From: Treponema sp.
GTDB lineage: Bacteria > Spirochaetota > Spirochaetia > Treponematales > Treponemataceae
Direction: 5' to 3'
Assembly (NCBI GenBank): GCA_024695475.1
Contig: JAILIC010000102.1
Coordinates: forward strand, 1-47,054
DNA: 47,054 bases
Shown here: piece after piece, positions 16,070 through 23,285 of the stretch
How the letters are laid out: each line of letters opens with the position of its first letter
How positions within the stretch are numbered: the stretch's first letter is position 1
Translations under genes and position numbers: made by a program
The notes under the pieces: generated by a model
What the model saw: only the letters and a program-made list of their open reading frames with translations
Database searches by the model: none
What the model was told of the DNA's origin: nothing

Positions 16070-16599
16070 TTGCTTTCCTCTCCAATGATATCAGTTACTT
16101 CTTCGCTAAGCAAAGAAGGCTCTGGTAATTTGCCGAGACAAATCAGGACTTCCTTTATTACTTTATTTACTGAATAAATAGACATAAATATAAAAGCTAT
16201 AATAATGCTCAAATTTAGCCACTTATACGAGATTTCAAGAACAGGAGTAATTTTTCTACTTCTTAAAATATATGAAGAAGAAAGGATAAGCATGGTAATT
16301 GTAATAAAACAAACCAAAATGCTTCCAATCAGTCTAATTGCCTTTCTAACTTTGCCATGTGTGACTTGCAAAAGAAAGTCTACACCCATCATCATGTTGT
16401 GCTTAAAAGCACCAGCGGCTCCAAGAAAAATTGCCCATACAAAGCCAAACAAAGCTACTTCTTGATTCCAGAAGAAGGTAAATCCTAGGCAGTAGCGGGT
16501 AAAAACGTTGACAATTGTAACAAGAATGGTAAATGTAATAAAAACACCACCAAGGTACAATTCAAAATTGGACAACATGTCCTTTTTATCGAATTTCAA
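16066..16599 (-). CDS. dctQ: TRAP transporter small permease subunit (DctQ)
   Basis: A 177-residue protein with four membrane helices (YLGGVFITFTILVTIVNVF, EVALFGFVWAIFLGAAGAF, IRLIGSILVCFITITMLIL, LNLSIIIAFIFMSIYSVNK). DctQ forms the small domain that supports DctM in TRAP systems. Start choice: the first upstream ATG (16611) has no ribosome site. The bases ATGGAGGGAAAT that follow look themselves like a Shine-Dalgarno (GGAGGG) for a TTG codon at 16599, giving LKFDKKD as the beginning. An ATG at 16578 is a further option. The stop overlaps dctM. A terminator-like hairpin and about 250 bases separate it from dctP. Confidence 0.9.
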   Translation of the reverse strand: MKFDKKDMLSNFELYLGGVFITFTILVTIVNVFTRYCLGFTFFWNQEVALFGFVWAIFLGAAGAFKHNMMMGVDFLLQVTHGKVRKAIRLIGSILVCFITITMLILSSSYILRSRKITPVLEISYKWLNLSIIIAFIFMSIYSVNKVIKEVLICLGKLPEPSLLSEEVTDIIGEESK

Positions 16600-16717
16600 A
16601 TTTCCCTCCATTTTTATTTTTTTTATTCTATTATTGATCTTGATAATTATGGCTTCGTAAAAAAAAATAAAAAATCCGTAATTGCTTCCGCATAGATGCT
16701 GTTTGGAAGCTAAACCT

Positions 16718-16760
16718 AAAAAATCCACATACTCTGAAAAACAAAGCATGTGGATTTTTT
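16718..16760 (-). terminator. Intercistronic terminator between dctP and dctQM
   Basis: Arms AAAAAATCCACAT (16718-16730) and ATGTGGATTTTTT (16748-16760) form a 13-base stem with a 17-base loop. On the minus strand it ends in a T-run after the dctP stop. It probably stops most transcripts after the abundant binding protein and lets some continue into dctQM. A second, weaker hairpin (GCTTCC/GGAAGC) lies at about 16684-16710. I see no gene in 16600-16847. Confidence 0.75.
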
Positions 16761-16847
16761 TGATACTGTAATCAATAATACCGTTCGTCAAAAGAAGACA
16801 CTGTCGTGTGATTACTTTGTGACGAACAGATTTATGTCAAAACGACA

Positions 16848-17852
16848 CTATTTTTTTGAGCGGATAATTTTAAGTTCTGCCTGGATCTTGTCAAAGATAC
16901 CTTCTGACCATTTTGGAAAGTTCTTTTTTGAATAAACAGAAGCACATGCACTTGAGAATGCTGGTGTATCTACAGTGTTAACTTTTACACCTTCTGCCTT
17001 AAGTTTTTCCATCATTTCGCCTTCTTTTGCCATGGTAACTTCATAAAGATCCTTAGCACCTTTTTCAAACTCTTCAGCAATGATCTGCTGCTGTTCTTTT
17101 GTAAGTTTCTTCCAGTAGCTTTCTGACATAGCGATACCAGAAACACCGAGGATGTGGTTTGTAAGAGAGTAGTTCTTTACGTTTTCATACTGTTTTGTTC
17201 CCCAGTATGTAGAGATAGAACCTTCAACACCGTCGATAACTTTCTGCTGGATAGCTGAGTATGTATCTACATAAGGCATAGCGATTGGTGTTGCACCAAG
17301 GGCTTCCAATGTACAAGAGTAAATTTTTGACTCTGGTACACGAATCTTCAAACCTTTCATGTCAGCAGGTTTTGCAATAACCTTGTTTGTCATCATGCTG
17401 CGGAAACCAAATACATAGTCCAATGAAAGAACATGGATACCCTGCTTTGCAGCTTTTGCGTTAAGGTCTTTTACGAGCTTTGTCTTGGTCATGGCTAGGT
17501 ATTCTGCCATGTCTGCATACAGGAATGGGCCGGTTACTGCATCGTAATCTGGTACATACTCTGCAATAAAGTTGATGCCATCACAAGAGATAACATTAGC
17601 ACCTTGTGAAATCTGTTCCATACAGTCAGCAGCCTTTGCATAGGTAAGACCTGGATACATCTTAATAGAAAGGTTGCATGATTTGCCACGTTCGTTGATT
17701 GCTTTTTCAACTTTTCTTAGAGACATAGCAGTCTCTTCTGAATCAAGGAACTTTGTAGCAAGAATCAATGATTTTGCTTTTGGAGCAGCAAATGCACTCG
17801 TTGCACCTAAAACAGCAGCACCCAACATAATTGATTTTATAAACTTTTTCAT
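16848..17852 (-). CDS. dctP: TRAP transporter substrate-binding protein (DctP)
   Basis: A 334-residue periplasmic binding protein. The ATG at 17852 has GGGAGG about 9 bases upstream and opens a clear signal peptide (MKKFIKSIMLGAAVLGATSA, cleavage near AFA). The mature protein shows the DctP fold, with MKGLKIRVPESKIYSCTLEALGATPIAMPYVDTYSAIQQKVIDGVEGS containing the conserved Arg (KIRVP) that holds the carboxylate of the ligand. The substrate is therefore probably a carboxylic acid, such as a dicarboxylate or sugar acid. It is the first gene of the TRAP operon and is followed by a terminator, consistent with higher expression than the permease. Confidence 0.95.
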   Translation of the reverse strand: MKKFIKSIMLGAAVLGATSAFAAPKAKSLILATKFLDSEETAMSLRKVEKAINERGKSCNLSIKMYPGLTYAKAADCMEQISQGANVISCDGINFIAEYVPDYDAVTGPFLYADMAEYLAMTKTKLVKDLNAKAAKQGIHVLSLDYVFGFRSMMTNKVIAKPADMKGLKIRVPESKIYSCTLEALGATPIAMPYVDTYSAIQQKVIDGVEGSISTYWGTKQYENVKNYSLTNHILGVSGIAMSESYWKKLTKEQQQIIAEEFEKGAKDLYEVTMAKEGEMMEKLKAEGVKVNTVDTPAFSSACASVYSKKNFPKWSEGIFDKIQAELKIIRSKK

Positions 17853-17897
17853 TAAATAATTCCTCCCTGTGAAATTACTTATCAGAATATATTTGAA

Positions 17898-17926
17898 ATT
17901 ATAACATGGTTTTTCTCTCAAAACAA
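17898..17926 (-). promoter_or_regulatory. Promoter of the dctPQM operon
   Basis: On the minus strand there is a -35 TTGTTT (17926-17921), a 17-base spacer and a consensus -10 TATAAT (17903-17898) preceded by TGT (extended -10). The leader is about 38 bases and carries the GGGAGG ribosome site. I see no obvious operator palindrome. Confidence 0.6.
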
Positions 17927-17971
17927 GAAAAAGAAAATTTCTAAGTAAAACATTTTTTGGGGACAAAAGCA

Positions 17972-18013
17972 AAAGTACATTCCAAAAATCAAAGGACTTT
18001 TGGAATGTACTTT
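17972..18013 (-). terminator. Terminator of the sppA operon
   Basis: A perfect 16-base stem, AAAGTACATTCCAAAA (17972-17987) with TTTTGGAATGTACTTT (17998-18013), surrounds a 10-base loop. It lies just after the sppA stop and upstream of the dctP promoter, separating the two units. Confidence 0.85.
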
Positions 18014-18029
18014 ACGATATGATTTTTGA

Positions 18030-19151
18030 TTATTGTTGATATAAATACTGGAGGACTGGTTGATTATTGTGAAGATTACGGATAAGTAAATCGAGTGCTT
18101 TGCCTTTATTGATGGCAGCACTGATGGTAGCGATTGAGCTTACGGCTCCTTTTACGTATTCGTAAAAAGAAGTTTTTTCTTCAACTTTAAATGGTTCAAC
18201 GGTGCAGTTGCCAACATTTTCTTCTTTTTTGAGTTCAGCAAGCGCATCTTCCCAGGAACATACCTGATCAATAAGCCCATTGTTTTTTGCTTGCAGAGCA
18301 GAGTAAATACGTCCGTCTGCAAGTACGTGTACTTGCTTTAATGGCATTTTTCTACTTGAAGCGACAATCGAAGTAAATTGGTCATAGGCTTCATCAGCAA
18401 TAGATTGCATGATAGCTTTCTGTTCATCGTTGAAAGGTTCGTTGTAGTTACCCATGTTCTTATTGCGTCCTGCCGTAATAGTTGTCATAGTGATACCTAA
18501 CTTGTCCATGAGGCGGGTTGCATCTATTGAGCTGCCAGATATGACACCAATTGAACCTGTAAGTGTATTTCTGTTTGCAAAGATAGTAGTTGCTGCACAG
18601 GCAATATAGTATCCACCAGAAGCTGCCAACGGCCCGAGGTATGCAAAGACAGGTTTGCTTGTCTTTGTTTTATAGTCTTCAAGAGCAAGGTATACGGCAT
18701 CTGCTTCATATACACCGCCACCAGGGGAGTTGATATAGAGCATGATGGCTTTGTTTTTTGGGTCTTCTGTAAGATCCTGTATCGTAGAAAGCAGCCAGGA
18801 TTGGTTGTATGTTTTGTTTTTACTCTCGATGACGCCTTTTATATATAAGACAGCGATGTAATCTGATTTGCTCCGCTTGTTAAATTTAAACTGTGACGAA
18901 AATGGTTTGTCAAATTGCCACATATCAATGGGTGATTCTGATGAAACATCTGGATTGGTGGTAATTTGCTCGTCTCCAGGAACAGTAGTTTTTGATACGT
19001 TGCGAAGTGTCGAGATGGCAGTGATTACTCCAATTATGGCGATAACAATGAGGACTTTTAATCCATTTTTGTTTATCGCCTTTTTTGGCTTTGATTGTTT
19101 ATGGACTGAAATGAGCTGTTTGTTGTCATTTGTATCTTGATCGTCGATCAT
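18030..19151 (-). CDS. sppA: Signal peptide peptidase SppA (S49 family)
   Basis: A 373-residue membrane-anchored serine protease that removes leftover signal peptides. It has a cytoplasmic N-terminus, a membrane helix (LKVLIVIAIIGVITAIST, residues 29-46) and one periplasmic S49 domain. The domain contains YINSPGGGVYEADAVY, the Ser region PLAASGGYYIACAATTIFAN, and TLTGSIGVISG. The single-domain length places it with the short SppA type (SppA36), not the doubled E. coli form. GGGAGA lies 5 bases before the ATG. It follows the DUF975 gene by 31 bases and is the last gene of CYTH-DUF975-sppA. Confidence 0.93.
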   Translation of the reverse strand: MIDDQDTNDNKQLISVHKQSKPKKAINKNGLKVLIVIAIIGVITAISTLRNVSKTTVPGDEQITTNPDVSSESPIDMWQFDKPFSSQFKFNKRSKSDYIAVLYIKGVIESKNKTYNQSWLLSTIQDLTEDPKNKAIMLYINSPGGGVYEADAVYLALEDYKTKTSKPVFAYLGPLAASGGYYIACAATTIFANRNTLTGSIGVISGSSIDATRLMDKLGITMTTITAGRNKNMGNYNEPFNDEQKAIMQSIADEAYDQFTSIVASSRKMPLKQVHVLADGRIYSALQAKNNGLIDQVCSWEDALAELKKEENVGNCTVEPFKVEEKTSFYEYVKGAVSSIATISAAINKGKALDLLIRNLHNNQPVLQYLYQQ

Positions 19152-19182
19152 ATAAGTCTCCCTTTATAAAGTAAGGTGTTTG

Positions 19183-19953
19183 TTAACCGATAAAATCTTC
19201 TTCTGTGAGTCTTTTTGATGCAAAGTTTTCCTCTTTTAATGCCCTATATGCATTTGCAAAAGAAAGTGACATATAGGGTGCAATCCATAGTGAAAACAAA
19301 ACTGAGCATAGCAGAGAAAGAATTTGTTCTGTAGATCCCAGTACAGGTAGTAAAAAGTGTTTTCCTATCTCGAGGACAATGCCTAATAACAGATACCAAC
19401 CGATAAAACTGAGAAACAATACAAATAAGTCAGCTTTGTGACCTTGTGTAAGGACTTTGCTTACGGTCATTGCTCGCCGTACGGATATATGGGGATATTC
19501 AGCAATAACCAAAAACATTGGTAAATAGGCGATGCTTTTGATTATACCTGGTATAAAAAAGAGACATCCCCATAAACATACCCATAGTACATACCAGAGC
19601 GTAGCCCGTAAGTTTTTAAACCATCTGGTACAGCCTTCTAGAAAATCGTTATATGAAATGTCGGCTGTTGGCTCCTGAGTCATTTTGAAGTATACATAGG
19701 TTTTTGCAGGAATCAGTATTCCCATTACTATAATAAAGAGTAATGATGGGAGTCTGCCTGTTGTAATACGTGAGTAGTCATTTATATGTATACTGCCACT
19801 AAAAGAAATTACTTGTTGTGATTGATTTATGATAGTCGGTAACGAAACGAGAAATGAAATGATACCACAAGTAAGTTCCATAAGGATGGGCGTACGCCAT
19901 CGGTTATGCAATTGTTGTTTTGCCATTTTTTTATATGTTGATCTATTAAACAT
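19183..19953 (-). CDS. DUF975-like integral membrane protein
   Basis: A 256-residue membrane protein with about five to six helices. The best preserved part is KSIAYLPMFLVIAEYPHISV followed by RRAMTVSKVLTQGHKADLFVLFLSFIGWYLLLGI, which matches the DUF975/YciC-like pattern of a cytoplasmic SxxxM helix (here RRAMTVSKVLTQGHK) before a membrane pair. No catalytic residues are known for the family, so function is unknown. Its ATG overlaps the stop of the CYTH gene by one base (TAATG), giving coupled translation. It sits between the CYTH gene and sppA in one probable operon. Confidence 0.82.
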   Translation of the reverse strand: MFNRSTYKKMAKQQLHNRWRTPILMELTCGIISFLVSLPTIINQSQQVISFSGSIHINDYSRITTGRLPSLLFIIVMGILIPAKTYVYFKMTQEPTADISYNDFLEGCTRWFKNLRATLWYVLWVCLWGCLFFIPGIIKSIAYLPMFLVIAEYPHISVRRAMTVSKVLTQGHKADLFVLFLSFIGWYLLLGIVLEIGKHFLLPVLGSTEQILSLLCSVLFSLWIAPYMSLSFANAYRALKEENFASKRLTEEDFIG

Positions 19954-20552
19954 TAGTACTTCTCCTGTGTAGCTTCTTTGAGCATGTCTGTATAAAATCG
20001 AGGTTCAATCTGTGATTGAGGAATATCACAGAGCGCAAGTATATCACATAGTTGTTTATGTATGGTAGCAACGGTTTCTTTTTCATTCGATGCTGAAAGA
20101 ATTTCGATTTCTATAAAATCGCCAAGTGGGGGTACGGTACAAAGCTCTATGTGAGCCTGCCCATGTGGTGTGTCATATATCCAGCCTTGTACTCTTTTTT
20201 GTTTTTTTACCGCAGGAACATACCCCGTATCTGATAGTAAGAGTTCCAGCGGTGTTGCATCTGCAATGAGTGTTTCTTGTTCATCATTTACTTCAAAGGT
20301 AGTGCCGTCAGCTCTTTGTTTTAATTCTTTACGTTTGTAGGTAAGAAAGACTTTGGTATCGTCATTAGTTTGTTCTTTTCTAATGCGGACACTAATGTAT
20401 GGGCGTCCTTGTGTATTTGTTTTACCTGGTGTAGCAAAATGCCAATAGGTATCTTGTTTTTCTGTTTTGCCTTGATATGTTGCAATACTGTTGAGTTTTG
20501 CCTCTGTCGTATTGTAGTCATATACATGTGCTTTTATTTCAATTTCAAACAT
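19953..20552 (-). CDS. CYTH-domain protein (class IV adenylate cyclase / triphosphatase type)
   Basis: A 199-residue protein with the diagnostic N-terminal EIEIK (ExExK) of CYTH domains. The alternating charged strands of a triphosphate tunnel follow: YISVRIRKEQ, VFLTYKRKE, EVNDEQETLI, KKQKRVQGWIYD, AHIELCTVPPLGDFIEIEIL. CYTH proteins bind triphosphate-containing ligands with metal ions. Members include CyaB-type adenylate cyclases, thiamine triphosphatases and inorganic triphosphatases, and sequence alone does not decide among them. The start ATG at 20552 follows a -10 TATAGT by 7 bases with no ribosome site, so the transcript is probably leaderless. It is divergent from dus. Confidence 0.88.
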   Translation of the reverse strand: MFEIEIKAHVYDYNTTEAKLNSIATYQGKTEKQDTYWHFATPGKTNTQGRPYISVRIRKEQTNDDTKVFLTYKRKELKQRADGTTFEVNDEQETLIADATPLELLLSDTGYVPAVKKQKRVQGWIYDTPHGQAHIELCTVPPLGDFIEIEILSASNEKETVATIHKQLCDILALCDIPQSQIEPRFYTDMLKEATQEKY

Positions 20553-20559
20553 TAGTACC

Positions 20560-20565
20560 ACTATA
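20560..20565 (-). promoter_or_regulatory. -10 element of the CYTH operon (leaderless)
   Basis: TATAGT on the minus strand, 7 bases before the ATG at 20552. The -35 region 17 bases upstream (TAGCAT) is weak and overlaps the divergent dus -10 region, so the two promoters share DNA. Confidence 0.45.
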
Positions 20566-20586
20566 CTGTTTTTTTTATGCTTATGC

Positions 20587-20592
20587 TATAAT
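20587..20592 (+). promoter_or_regulatory. -10 element of dus (leaderless)
   Basis: Consensus TATAAT lies 7 bases before the ATG at 20600, with no Shine-Dalgarno. No good -35 is visible, as the upstream stretch is T-rich. It lies face to face with the CYTH promoter, 21 bases between the two -10 boxes. Confidence 0.5.
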
Positions 20593-20599
20593 CTCGGAT

Positions 20600-21625
20600 A
20601 TGAAGTTGATTTGTGCACCTATGGCAACATTGAGTCATGAGGCGTTTCGGGTTTTAATTGAGCGTTTTGGTGGTTGCGATGAGTATTATACAGAAATGAT
20701 ACACGCTCCATCATTGTTGACAGGTGGACAGTTTGAAAAATATTATTTACTAAATGGCCCCGTACCAGAAAAAATAGTCTGGCAGCTTACAGGTCCTACG
20801 GCAGAGCCACTTGCAAAAGCGTGCGCTGTGGTTGCAAAGCTTGGAGGTATTGGTGTTGATATAAATATGGGGTGCTGTGCTCCAGAGATATATAAAAGTG
20901 GAGCAGGTATTGCTTGGATGTTAAAGCCTGTCGATGAAACTCGAAGTATGGTACAAGGGGTAAAACAGGCTTTGCAAGACTATACTGCCGGTGATGGGCG
21001 GCCGATGCGTTTGAGTGTAAAACTGCGCTTAGGTGATGAAGACTATACGGATGCTGCTTTTTTTTCATTTACTGATATGTTGGTTGAGTGTGGCGTGATG
21101 CAATTGACCTTGCACGCTCGTACACGAAAAGAAAAATATCGGGGTAATCCTCGCTGGAAGTATGTGTCTCAACTTAAGGATCGTTATAAAAAGCATGGAG
21201 TAACCATCATATTAAATGGTGCTGTTCATGATATAGCTTCTGCACAAAATGCGATTGCAACAGCTCCAGAATCAGATGGTATTATGATTGCTCGTGCTGC
21301 AGTACAAAAACCCTGGATTTTTAGTGAATTGGCAGCAACGTTAGATGGAGGACAAAAAAAAGACTGTTCGATAGATCTGTTACAGTTGGGATTGGATTAT
21401 CTTGATGCATTGCAGCTGTATCAACCGCCAGAGTTTTGGAAATCTCGTAGCCAGCGTTTTTTTGCCTATTATTGTAACAATTTTTCATTTGCTCATTATG
21501 CACAGACACAAATGCTTAATGCAAAAGATATGGATGATGCTCGTAGCCGGTTAAGTGCTTATTTTGATAAGGTTCCAGAAGACCGATATAAAAAGGTATG
21601 TCTACTTGCAAATAGTAACGCATAA
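20600..21625 (+). CDS. tRNA-dihydrouridine synthase family protein (Dus)
   Basis: A 341-residue flavoenzyme of the Dus family, which reduces uridines in tRNA to dihydrouridine with NADPH. It has the N-terminal barrel strand ICAPMATLSHEAFR, QLTGPTAEPLAKACA, and the active-site region DINMGCCAPEIYKSGAGIAWM, where Cys92 is the expected proton donor (normally GCP, here GCCAP). VKLRLG, TLHARTRKEKYRGNPRW and ILNGAVHD follow, then the FMN phosphate region IMIARAAVQKPWIF. A C-terminal helical domain recognises tRNA. The ATG at 20600 is supported by the MKLICAPM barrel start; longer upstream readings lack homology. The subgroup (A, B or C) is not assigned. Confidence 0.92.
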   Translation: MKLICAPMATLSHEAFRVLIERFGGCDEYYTEMIHAPSLLTGGQFEKYYLLNGPVPEKIVWQLTGPTAEPLAKACAVVAKLGGIGVDINMGCCAPEIYKSGAGIAWMLKPVDETRSMVQGVKQALQDYTAGDGRPMRLSVKLRLGDEDYTDAAFFSFTDMLVECGVMQLTLHARTRKEKYRGNPRWKYVSQLKDRYKKHGVTIILNGAVHDIASAQNAIATAPESDGIMIARAAVQKPWIFSELAATLDGGQKKDCSIDLLQLGLDYLDALQLYQPPEFWKSRSQRFFAYYCNNFSFAHYAQTQMLNAKDMDDARSRLSAYFDKVPEDRYKKVCLLANSNA

Positions 21626-21661
21626 CAGCACGATAGGGTATCGTTGTACTCTGTCGTGCTG
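21626..21661. terminator. Hairpin between dus and the convergent Mrp-type gene
   Basis: Arms CAGCACGATAG (21626-21636) and CTGTCGTGCTG (21651-21661) pair over 11 bases with one wobble and a 14-base loop. There is no T-run on either side, so it is a weaker candidate terminator between two converging genes. Confidence 0.55.
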
Positions 21662-21689
21662 AGTAAGTGTTCTGTATGAGGAAAGATCC

Positions 21690-22520
21690 TTATAGTTTTT
21701 CGATGATGTCAGCTGCGGTGTCTACATAGTCAACATCGAGGCTTTCGATGTCACCATTATCGATAGATACAGACATGTTTTGTTCCAGTGGAATGCGAGC
21801 TAAAACAGGAAGACCATAATTTTGAGCAATGGCGGCAATGTTGCTTTCGCCAAATACTTTGATTTCCTTATTGCAATCTGGGCATTTTACATAGCTCATG
21901 TTTTCGATGAGACCGAGAACAGGAATCTTCATGGTCTTTGCCATTTTAACCGCTTTTTCAACGATGACACGAACCAACTGCTGCGGTGAAGAAACTACGA
22001 TAATACCATCTACTGGTAGTGATTGGAAAACCGTGAGTGGTACATCACCTGTTCCTGGAGGCATATCAACAAACATAAAGTCTACGTCCTTCCAGTTTAC
22101 ATCAGTCCAGAATTGTTTTACGGCACCTGCAATAACTGGTCCACGCCATATAACAGGATCACTTTCGTGTTCCAATAAAAAGTTCATGGACATGATTTGG
22201 ATGCCCTTGTCGGTAACAACTGGATTGATAGAGTTATCATCACCAGTTGCATGGCTTTCGCCTAAACCAAAGGCTTCTGGAATAGAAGGTCCTGTAATAT
22301 CTGCATCAAGGATAGCGGTACGATATCCTTTTTTATTCATTTTACAAGCAAGCAGGCTTGTTACCAGTGATTTTCCTACGCCACCTTTACCGCTGACGAT
22401 ACCGATTACCTTTTTAACCTTGCTTCCTTGGCGAAGGTTTACGTGAAAGTCTCTTTCTGAACAATTAGAACTGCAACTACTACAGTTGTGAGTGCAGTTA
22501 TCAGGATTGTTTTCAGCCAT
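21690..22520 (-). CDS. Mrp/NBP35-type P-loop ATPase (iron-sulfur carrier)
   Basis: A 276-residue protein with an N-terminal cysteine cluster (CTHNCSSCSSNC, Cys9-13-16-20) like Nbp35. A deviant Walker A of MinD/Mrp type follows (IVSGKGGVGKSLVTS). Other blocks are LDADITGPSIPEAFG, the Mrp signature FVDMPPGTGDVPLTVFQSLP, and a CPDC pair in SYVKCPDCNKEIKVFGE that bridges an Fe-S cluster between subunits. These proteins assemble and hand over [4Fe-4S] clusters. The presence of both N-terminal and C-terminal cysteine motifs is closer to Nbp35 than to plain Mrp/ApbC. AGGAG precedes the ATG. Rnf, rich in Fe-S clusters, is encoded 11 kb away. Confidence 0.92.
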   Translation of the reverse strand: MAENNPDNCTHNCSSCSSNCSERDFHVNLRQGSKVKKVIGIVSGKGGVGKSLVTSLLACKMNKKGYRTAILDADITGPSIPEAFGLGESHATGDDNSINPVVTDKGIQIMSMNFLLEHESDPVIWRGPVIAGAVKQFWTDVNWKDVDFMFVDMPPGTGDVPLTVFQSLPVDGIIVVSSPQQLVRVIVEKAVKMAKTMKIPVLGLIENMSYVKCPDCNKEIKVFGESNIAAIAQNYGLPVLARIPLEQNMSVSIDNGDIESLDVDYVDTAADIIEKL

Positions 22521-22588
22521 GTATGTTCTCCTAGTAAATAATTATACTATTAACTTATATAAAATATACGGATGAGTTTTAATAATCG

Positions 22589-23068
22589 TCAAGAAAGTAG
22601 TGTACTGGCAGCGCCAAATACACCAGCACTTGCCAATGACATGATGATACCAGCAAGCAGTACACCTAAAGTCACTGCGAGTACGGTACTCTTAAAGTCC
22701 ATGTCTAAAAGACTGGCGGCAAGTGTTCCTGTCCAGGCTCCTGTTCCAGGAAGAGGAATTCCGACAAACAAAAGCAGGGCTACAAATAAACCTTTGCCTG
22801 CTTTTTGCTGTAGTTTTTCACCACCTCTTTTCCCTTTGATTAGGAAAAAGCTGCAAATCTTACCGATGAGCCTTTTATTTGCACCCCATTCCAAAAAACG
22901 ACGTGCAAAGAGAAAGATAATAGGGACGGGGATCATGTTTCCGATAATGCAAATGATATATGATGTTACCAGTGGAAGTCCAAATGCTTGTGATACAGGA
23001 ATGGCACCACGAAGTTCAATAAGAGGCACCATCGAAATAAGAAAAAGAATAAGATATTGAGTTACCAT
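22589..23068 (-). CDS. COG2426-type small multidrug-export-like membrane protein
   Basis: A 159-residue membrane protein with about four helices: QYLILFLISMVPLIELRGAIP, VTSYIICIIGNMIPVPIIFLFARRF, LFVALLLFVGIPLPGTGAWTG, STVLAVTLGVLLAGIIMSLAS. The motifs PLIELRGAIP and FVGIPLPGTGAWTG are hallmarks of the sm_multidrug_ex family (COG2426), whose transport role is mostly predicted from weak similarity. The ATG at 23068 places the first helix at the N-terminus as in the family; a longer reading would add an unrelated head crossing the promoter. A TATACT box ends 9 bases before this ATG, again with no ribosome site. Confidence 0.82.
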   Translation of the reverse strand: MVTQYLILFLISMVPLIELRGAIPVSQAFGLPLVTSYIICIIGNMIPVPIIFLFARRFLEWGANKRLIGKICSFFLIKGKRGGEKLQQKAGKGLFVALLLFVGIPLPGTGAWTGTLAASLLDMDFKSTVLAVTLGVLLAGIIMSLASAGVFGAASTLLS

Positions 23069-23077
23069 AGTTTGTAA

Positions 23078-23083
23078 AGTATA
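23078..23083 (-). promoter_or_regulatory. -10 element of the COG2426 gene (leaderless)
   Basis: TATACT on the minus strand, 9 bases before the ATG at 23068. The region 17 bases further up (TTCCAG) is a weak -35. It fits the pattern of promoters that deliver the start codon at the 5' end of the mRNA. Confidence 0.42.
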
Positions 23084-23250
23084 TAAGAAAAAAACTGTTA
23101 CTGGAAGAGCGTGAGTTACAGAGTACGCGGGCGATAGGTAAGTGAACATGGTTCTCTGGTTATTTGTAGGTGAAGAGGCGTTAAAGAAGTAAAAATTGGT
23201 ATAATTATACAAAAATAATAAAAGTATTACATAAAAATAATAAAAACTAA

Positions 23251-23277
23251 TTGCATATTGGACTTAATTTCTATAGT
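23251..23277 (+). promoter_or_regulatory. Promoter of lysA (leaderless)
   Basis: There is a -10 TATAGT (23272-23277), 8 bases before the ATG at 23286. TTGCAT (23251-23256) is a possible -35 with a short 15-base spacer. No Shine-Dalgarno is present. Confidence 0.45.
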
Positions 23278-23285
23278 ATTACGGT

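Noticed and set aside
17853..17972. N-terminal extension of DctP (40 residues)
   Set aside because: The ATG at 17852 has a strong ribosome site and opens a classical signal peptide; the extension contains the promoter.
20498..20599. N-terminal extension of Dus (34 residues)
   Set aside because: It overlaps the divergent CYTH gene and its promoter; the family begins at the MKLICAPM strand.
23069..23212. N-terminal extension of the COG2426 protein (48 residues)
   Set aside because: It has no family counterpart and contains the TATACT box; the family starts at the first helix.
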